Part shown: piece after piece, positions 39,466 through 42,475 of the stretch
How the letters are laid out: every line of letters starts with the position of its first letter
How positions within the stretch are numbered: position 1 is the first letter of the stretch
DNA from: Actinomycetes bacterium
Lineage (GTDB): Bacteria; Actinomycetota; Acidimicrobiia; Acidimicrobiales; RAAP-2
Assembly (NCBI GenBank): GCA_021810205.1
Contig: JAJZJC010000021.1
Span: 1-42,475 of the forward strand
Length of the DNA stretch: 42,475 nucleotides
Direction: 5' to 3'
Position numbers and translations under genes: made by a program
The notes under the pieces: generated by a model
Told to the model about the DNA's origin: nothing
Database searches by the model: none
What the model saw: the letters and a program-made list of their open reading frames with translations, nothing else

Positions 39466-42400
39466 ACGCGCATCAGCCTCAGCAGTTCTTGGAGATCGAC
39501 GGGCTTCGTGATGTAGTCGGAGGCACCCGCAGCGAGGCTCGCCTCCCGGTCGGCCTCCATCGCCTTGGCGGTGACGGCGATGATCGGCAGGCTCGCACGC
39601 TCGGGCGCCGAGCGGATGCGCCGGATCGTCTCGTACCCGTCCATCTCGGGCATCATGATGTCAACGAGGAGCATGTCGACACCAGGCGTTGTTGCGAGCA
39701 GCTTCAAGCACTGTTCCCCGGAGCCTGCGCAGAACACCGTCATACCACGCGCCTCGAGCGCGCTCGCCAGCGCGTAGAGGTTCCGGACGTCGTCGTCGAC
39801 GACGATCACCCTCGTCCCCTCCCACCCCGACGCCACCGGCCGCCGCTGCTCCTCGAGCGCCCGGCGCGGCCTCGAGGGCCGCGGCGAGGCGGCGACGTCG
39901 AGCGGCAGGAGCAAGGTGAAGGTGCTCCCCTCGTCGACACGGCTCTCGACGCGGAGCTCGCCGCCCAGGAGGTGCGCGATCTCCCTGCTGATGGAGAGCC
40001 CGAGCCCGGTGCCGCCGTAGCGCCGGCTGGTCGTACCGTCCGCCTGCTGGAACGCCTCGAAGATCAGCTGCTGCTTGTCGGGCGCGATCCCGATGCCGGT
40101 GTCGCTGACGACGAGCGCCAGGCGCCGCGTCGCGGCCCCGGCGGCCTCGGAGACCCCCACGTGCAGCTCCACCGAGCCCTGCTCGGTGAACTTGCACGCG
40201 TTCGACAGCAGGTTCGTCAACACCTGCCCCACCCGCTGGCGGTCGGTGACCACCGACGCCGGCACGTCGTCGTCGACCACGATGTCGAAGCCCAGCTCCT
40301 TCTGCGAGGCGATCGGCTCGAAGATCTGGCGGACGTCTGCGCACAGCGCCGCGATGGAGGTCGGCGCCTTTACGACCTCGAGCTTGCCTGCTTCGACCCG
40401 GGAGAGGTCGAGGATGTCGTCTATGAGGCCCAGCAGGTCGTTCCCCGACTCGTAGATGCTCTGGGCATAGCTCACCTCCTTCTCGCTCAGCCGCCGCTCG
40501 GCGTTCTCGGCAAGCATGCGGGCGAGGATCAGCAGGCTGTTCAGCGGCGTGCGCAGCTCATGGGACATGTTCGCGAGGAACTCCGACTTGTAGCGCGAGC
40601 TCTGCGCCAGCTGCTCGGCACGCTCTTCGAGCTCACCGCGTGCGAGCTCGATCTCCGCGTTCGTGTGCTGGAGCTCCTCCTGCTTCGTTTGCAGCTCGGC
40701 GGACTGCGTCTGCAGCACGCGCGTGAGCTCCTGGGACTGGGCGAGCAGCTCCTCGGTCCGCGTGGTCGCCAGGATCGTGTTCAGCGCGACGCCGACCGTC
40801 TCCACGATCTGGTGGAGCAGCTGGCGGTTGACCTCGGCAAGCGGCTCGAGCGCCGCGAGCTCGAGGACTGCGAGCACGCGCTCTTCGAAGAGCACCGGGA
40901 CGACCACCACGTGAAAGGCCGCCGCGTCGACGAGGCCGGAGCGGACCCGGAGCCCCGACCGGGGGACCTTGTCGACGACGATCGGCTTGCGTTCCAACGC
41001 GCACTGGCCCACGAGCCCCTCCCCGCGGCGCCAGCGCGTCGGCCTGCGGCCCGCGACGACACCGAACCCCGCCGTCAGCTCGAAGGCGACCTCCTTTTCC
41101 TCGCCGTCGTCCCCCGCGTCGGTCGGTCCCGCGTCGGTCGCCAGGTACAACGCGCCGACCTGCGCGCCCACGAGCGGAGTGAGCTCGCTCATGATCAGCT
41201 GCGCGAGCGTCTTGATATTGCGCTGTCCCTGCATCGTGGCACTGATGCGGGCGAGGTTGGAGTTCAGCCAGTCCTGCGCTTCGTTGCGCGAGGTGGTGGC
41301 GCGCAGGTTCTCGATCATCTGGTTGATGTTGTCCTTCAAGTCGCCGAGCTCCCCGGGGGCGACGATGGAGATCTGGCGGGTGAGGTCGCCGGCCGTCACC
41401 GCGGTGGCCACCTCGGCGATCGCCCGCACCTGGCTCGTCAGGTTGCCGGCCAGTTGGTTCACGTTCTCGGTGAGGCGTGCCCAGGTCCCCGAGACCCCTT
41501 CGACCTCCGCCTGGCCGCCGAGGCGGCCCTCGGTGCCCACCTCGCGCGCCACGCGGGTGACCTCGGCGGCGAAGGAGGAGAGCTGGTCGACCATCTGGTT
41601 GATGGTGTCCTTCAGCTCGAGGATCTCGCCGCGCGCAGGGACCGTGATCTTCTGCGAGAGGTCGCCCTTGGCGACGGCCGTGGTGACCTGTGCGATGTTG
41701 CGCACCTGGTCGGTGAGGTTGTCCGCCATCGAGTTGACCGAGGCCGTGAGGTCACGCCACGTGCCCGAGACCCCCTTCACCTCGGCCTGGCCGCCGAGGC
41801 GGCCCTCGGTGCCCACCTCGCGCGCCACGCGGGTGACCTCGGCGGCGAAGGAGGAGAGCTGGTCGACCATCTGGTTCACGGTCTCCTTCAGCTCGAGCAG
41901 CTCGCCGCGCACCTCCACGGTGATCTTCTGGGAGAGGTCGCCGCGGGCGACCGCGGTGGTGACCTGGGCGATGTTGCGCACCTGGCTGGTGAGGTTGCCC
42001 GCCAGGAGGTTCACGTTGTCGGTGAGGTCCTTCCAGGTCCCCGAGACGCCCGGCACGATGGCCTGGCCGCCGAGGCGGCCCTCGGTGCCCACCTCGCGCG
42101 CCACGCGGGTGACCTCGGCGGCGAAGGAGGAGAGCTGGTCGACCATCGTGTTCACGGTCGCCTTCAGCTGCGCCACCTCACCACGGGCGTTGACCGTGAT
42201 CTTCTGCGAGAGATCGCCCCGGGCGACCGCGGTGGTGACCTGGGCGATGTTGCGCACCTGGCTGGTGAGGTTGCCCGCCAGGAGGTTCACGTTGTCCGTG
42301 AGGTCCTTCCAGGTCCCCGAGACCTCCGTCACCTCCGCCTGGCCACCGAGGCGGCCCTCGGTGCCCACCTCGCGCGCCACGCGGGTGACCTCGGCGGCGA

Positions 42401-42475
42401 AGGAGGAGAGCTGGTCGACCATCTGGTTGATGGTGTCCTTCAGCTCGAGGATCTCACCGCGCGCAGGGACCGTGA
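39444..42475 (-). CDS. Poly-HAMP hybrid sensor histidine kinase (5' end outside the window)
   Basis: At least 1009 residues; the reading frame is open at the window edge, so the N-terminus is missing. From the edge: about four and a half HAMP units, each 92 residues with the pattern [22 protein letters not shown] and [22 protein letters not shown], a GAF domain (about 40800-41250), a coiled-coil, HisKA with [12 protein letters not shown] (His near 40560), an HATPase_c domain, and a C-terminal receiver with the Asp in [14 protein letters not shown] (codon at 39660-39662) and a KP at its end. Poly-HAMP kinases of this build resemble fungal group III osmosensing kinases (Nik1/Os-1) and are known in bacteria. 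The downstream genes indicate an output through receiver-HATPase and PP2C proteins. Confidence 0.93.
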   Translation of the reverse strand, partial: TVPARGEILELKDTINQMVDQLSSFAAEVTRVAREVGTEGRLGGQAEVTEVSGTWKDLTDNVNLLAGNLTSQVRNIAQVTTAVARGDLSQKITVNARGEVAQLKATVNTMVDQLSSFAAEVTRVAREVGTEGRLGGQAIVPGVSGTWKDLTDNVNLLAGNLTSQVRNIAQVTTAVARGDLSQKITVEVRGELLELKETVNQMVDQLSSFAAEVTRVAREVGTEGRLGGQAEVKGVSGTWRDLTASVNSMADNLTDQVRNIAQVTTAVAKGDLSQKITVPARGEILELKDTINQMVDQLSSFAAEVTRVAREVGTEGRLGGQAEVEGVSGTWARLTENVNQLAGNLTSQVRAIAEVATAVTAGDLTRQISIVAPGELGDLKDNINQMIENLRATTSRNEAQDWLNSNLARISATMQGQRNIKTLAQLIMSELTPLVGAQVGALYLATDAGPTDAGDDGEEKEVAFELTAGFGVVAGRRPTRWRRGEGLVGQCALERKPIVVDKVPRSGLRVRSGLVDAAAFHVVVVPVLFEERVLAVLELAALEPLAEVNRQLLHQIVETVGVALNTILATTRTEELLAQSQELTRVLQTQSAELQTKQEELQHTNAEIELARGELEERAEQLAQSSRYKSEFLANMSHELRTPLNSLLILARMLAENAERRLSEKEVSYAQSIYESGNDLLGLIDDILDLSRVEAGKLEVVKAPTSIAALCADVRQIFEPIASQKELGFDIVVDDDVPASVVTDRQRVGQVLTNLLSNACKFTEQGSVELHVGVSEAAGAATRRLALVVSDTGIGIAPDKQQLIFEAFQQADGTTSRRYGGTGLGLSISREIAHLLGGELRVESRVDEGSTFTLLLPLDVAASPRPSRPRRALEEQRRPVASGWEGTRVIVVDDDVRNLYALASALEARGMTVFCAGSGEQCLKLLATTPGVDMLLVDIMMPEMDGYETIRRIRSAPERASLPIIAVTAKAMEADREASLAAGASDYITKPVDLQELLRLMRVWLNDSE
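41370..42475. repeat. 276-bp tandem repeats encoding HAMP units
   Basis: Successive copies of the AGCTGGTCGACCAT element start at 41581, 41857, 42133 and 42409, a period of exactly 276 bp (92 codons). Copies are nearly identical in DNA except for the ends, where the segment alternates between GVNDT/NQM-type variants. The array continues beyond the window edge. Confidence 0.92.

Noticed and set aside
41370..42475. Repeat array considered as CRISPR or a satellite
   Set aside because: The 276-bp period is 92 codons and every unit encodes a HAMP domain; there are no spacers.
1..42475. Search for transposases, integrases, tRNA genes, prophage or toxin-antitoxin modules
   Set aside because: None recognised; the window reads as a stable chromosomal segment apart from short duplications.

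Overview
The window is very GC-rich (about 70% by eye) and densely packed with genes that often overlap by 4 bases (ATGA or GTGA). Several promoters appear to drive leaderless mRNAs, and the best matches I recognise (homoprotocatechuate 2,3-dioxygenase of the Brevibacterium type, MMPL transporter, CsoR/CstR regulators, a small Cys-rich actinobacterial protein) are actinobacterial. I place it as a chromosomal segment of an actinomycete; the class cannot be fixed from the sequence. No tRNA, rRNA, CRISPR, transposase or phage gene was seen.

Region 1 (1-14000) is a metal and sulfur stress region. A copZ-copA-csoR operon is followed by an MMPL transporter, a LysR regulator with a YeiH-type exporter, and then a thioredoxin / DUF302 / PIG-L-rhodanese-persulfide dioxygenase block. 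A CstR-like repressor and a divergent 66-residue Cys-rich protein sit at its end. Five near-palindromes of the form ATACCC-N4/5-GGGTAT lie on the promoters of copZ, the MMPL gene, thioredoxin and the cstR/Cys-rich pair. They tie these genes into one CsoR/CstR-type regulon. A hypothetical gene, a methyltransferase and a second LysR gene follow.

Region 2 (14000-19600) is a respiratory-type molybdenum enzyme: a fused four-cluster Fe-S / NrfD protein, a 1014-residue molybdopterin subunit without a Tat signal, and a TorD-family chaperone. With its neighbours, a cytoplasmic-facing sulfur oxyanion or polysulfide oxidoreductase is the most economical guess. A methyltransferase and peptide release factor 3 (prfC) follow on the minus strand.

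Region 3 (22300-36900) is an aromatic-acid catabolic island built on the homoprotocatechuate meta-cleavage route. It holds two MhpA-like FAD hydroxylases, ring-cleaving hpaD, hpaE, a DapA-family aldolase and a FAH-RraA fusion protein. A GntR/FCD regulator lies directly behind hpaD. Around these lie an isochorismatase-type hydrolase, a zinc alcohol dehydrogenase, a branched-chain-type solute-binding protein and a ThDP enzyme, which probably supply peripheral substrates.

Region 4 (37000-end) is a signalling operon: a poly-HAMP hybrid histidine kinase (running off the window), a receiver fused to an RsbW-like ATPase, and a GAF-PP2C phosphatase. Throughout the window, short duplications of 10-27 bp recur at gene ends and junctions. 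Two regulator genes lack any ATG/GTG/TTG at the expected start.
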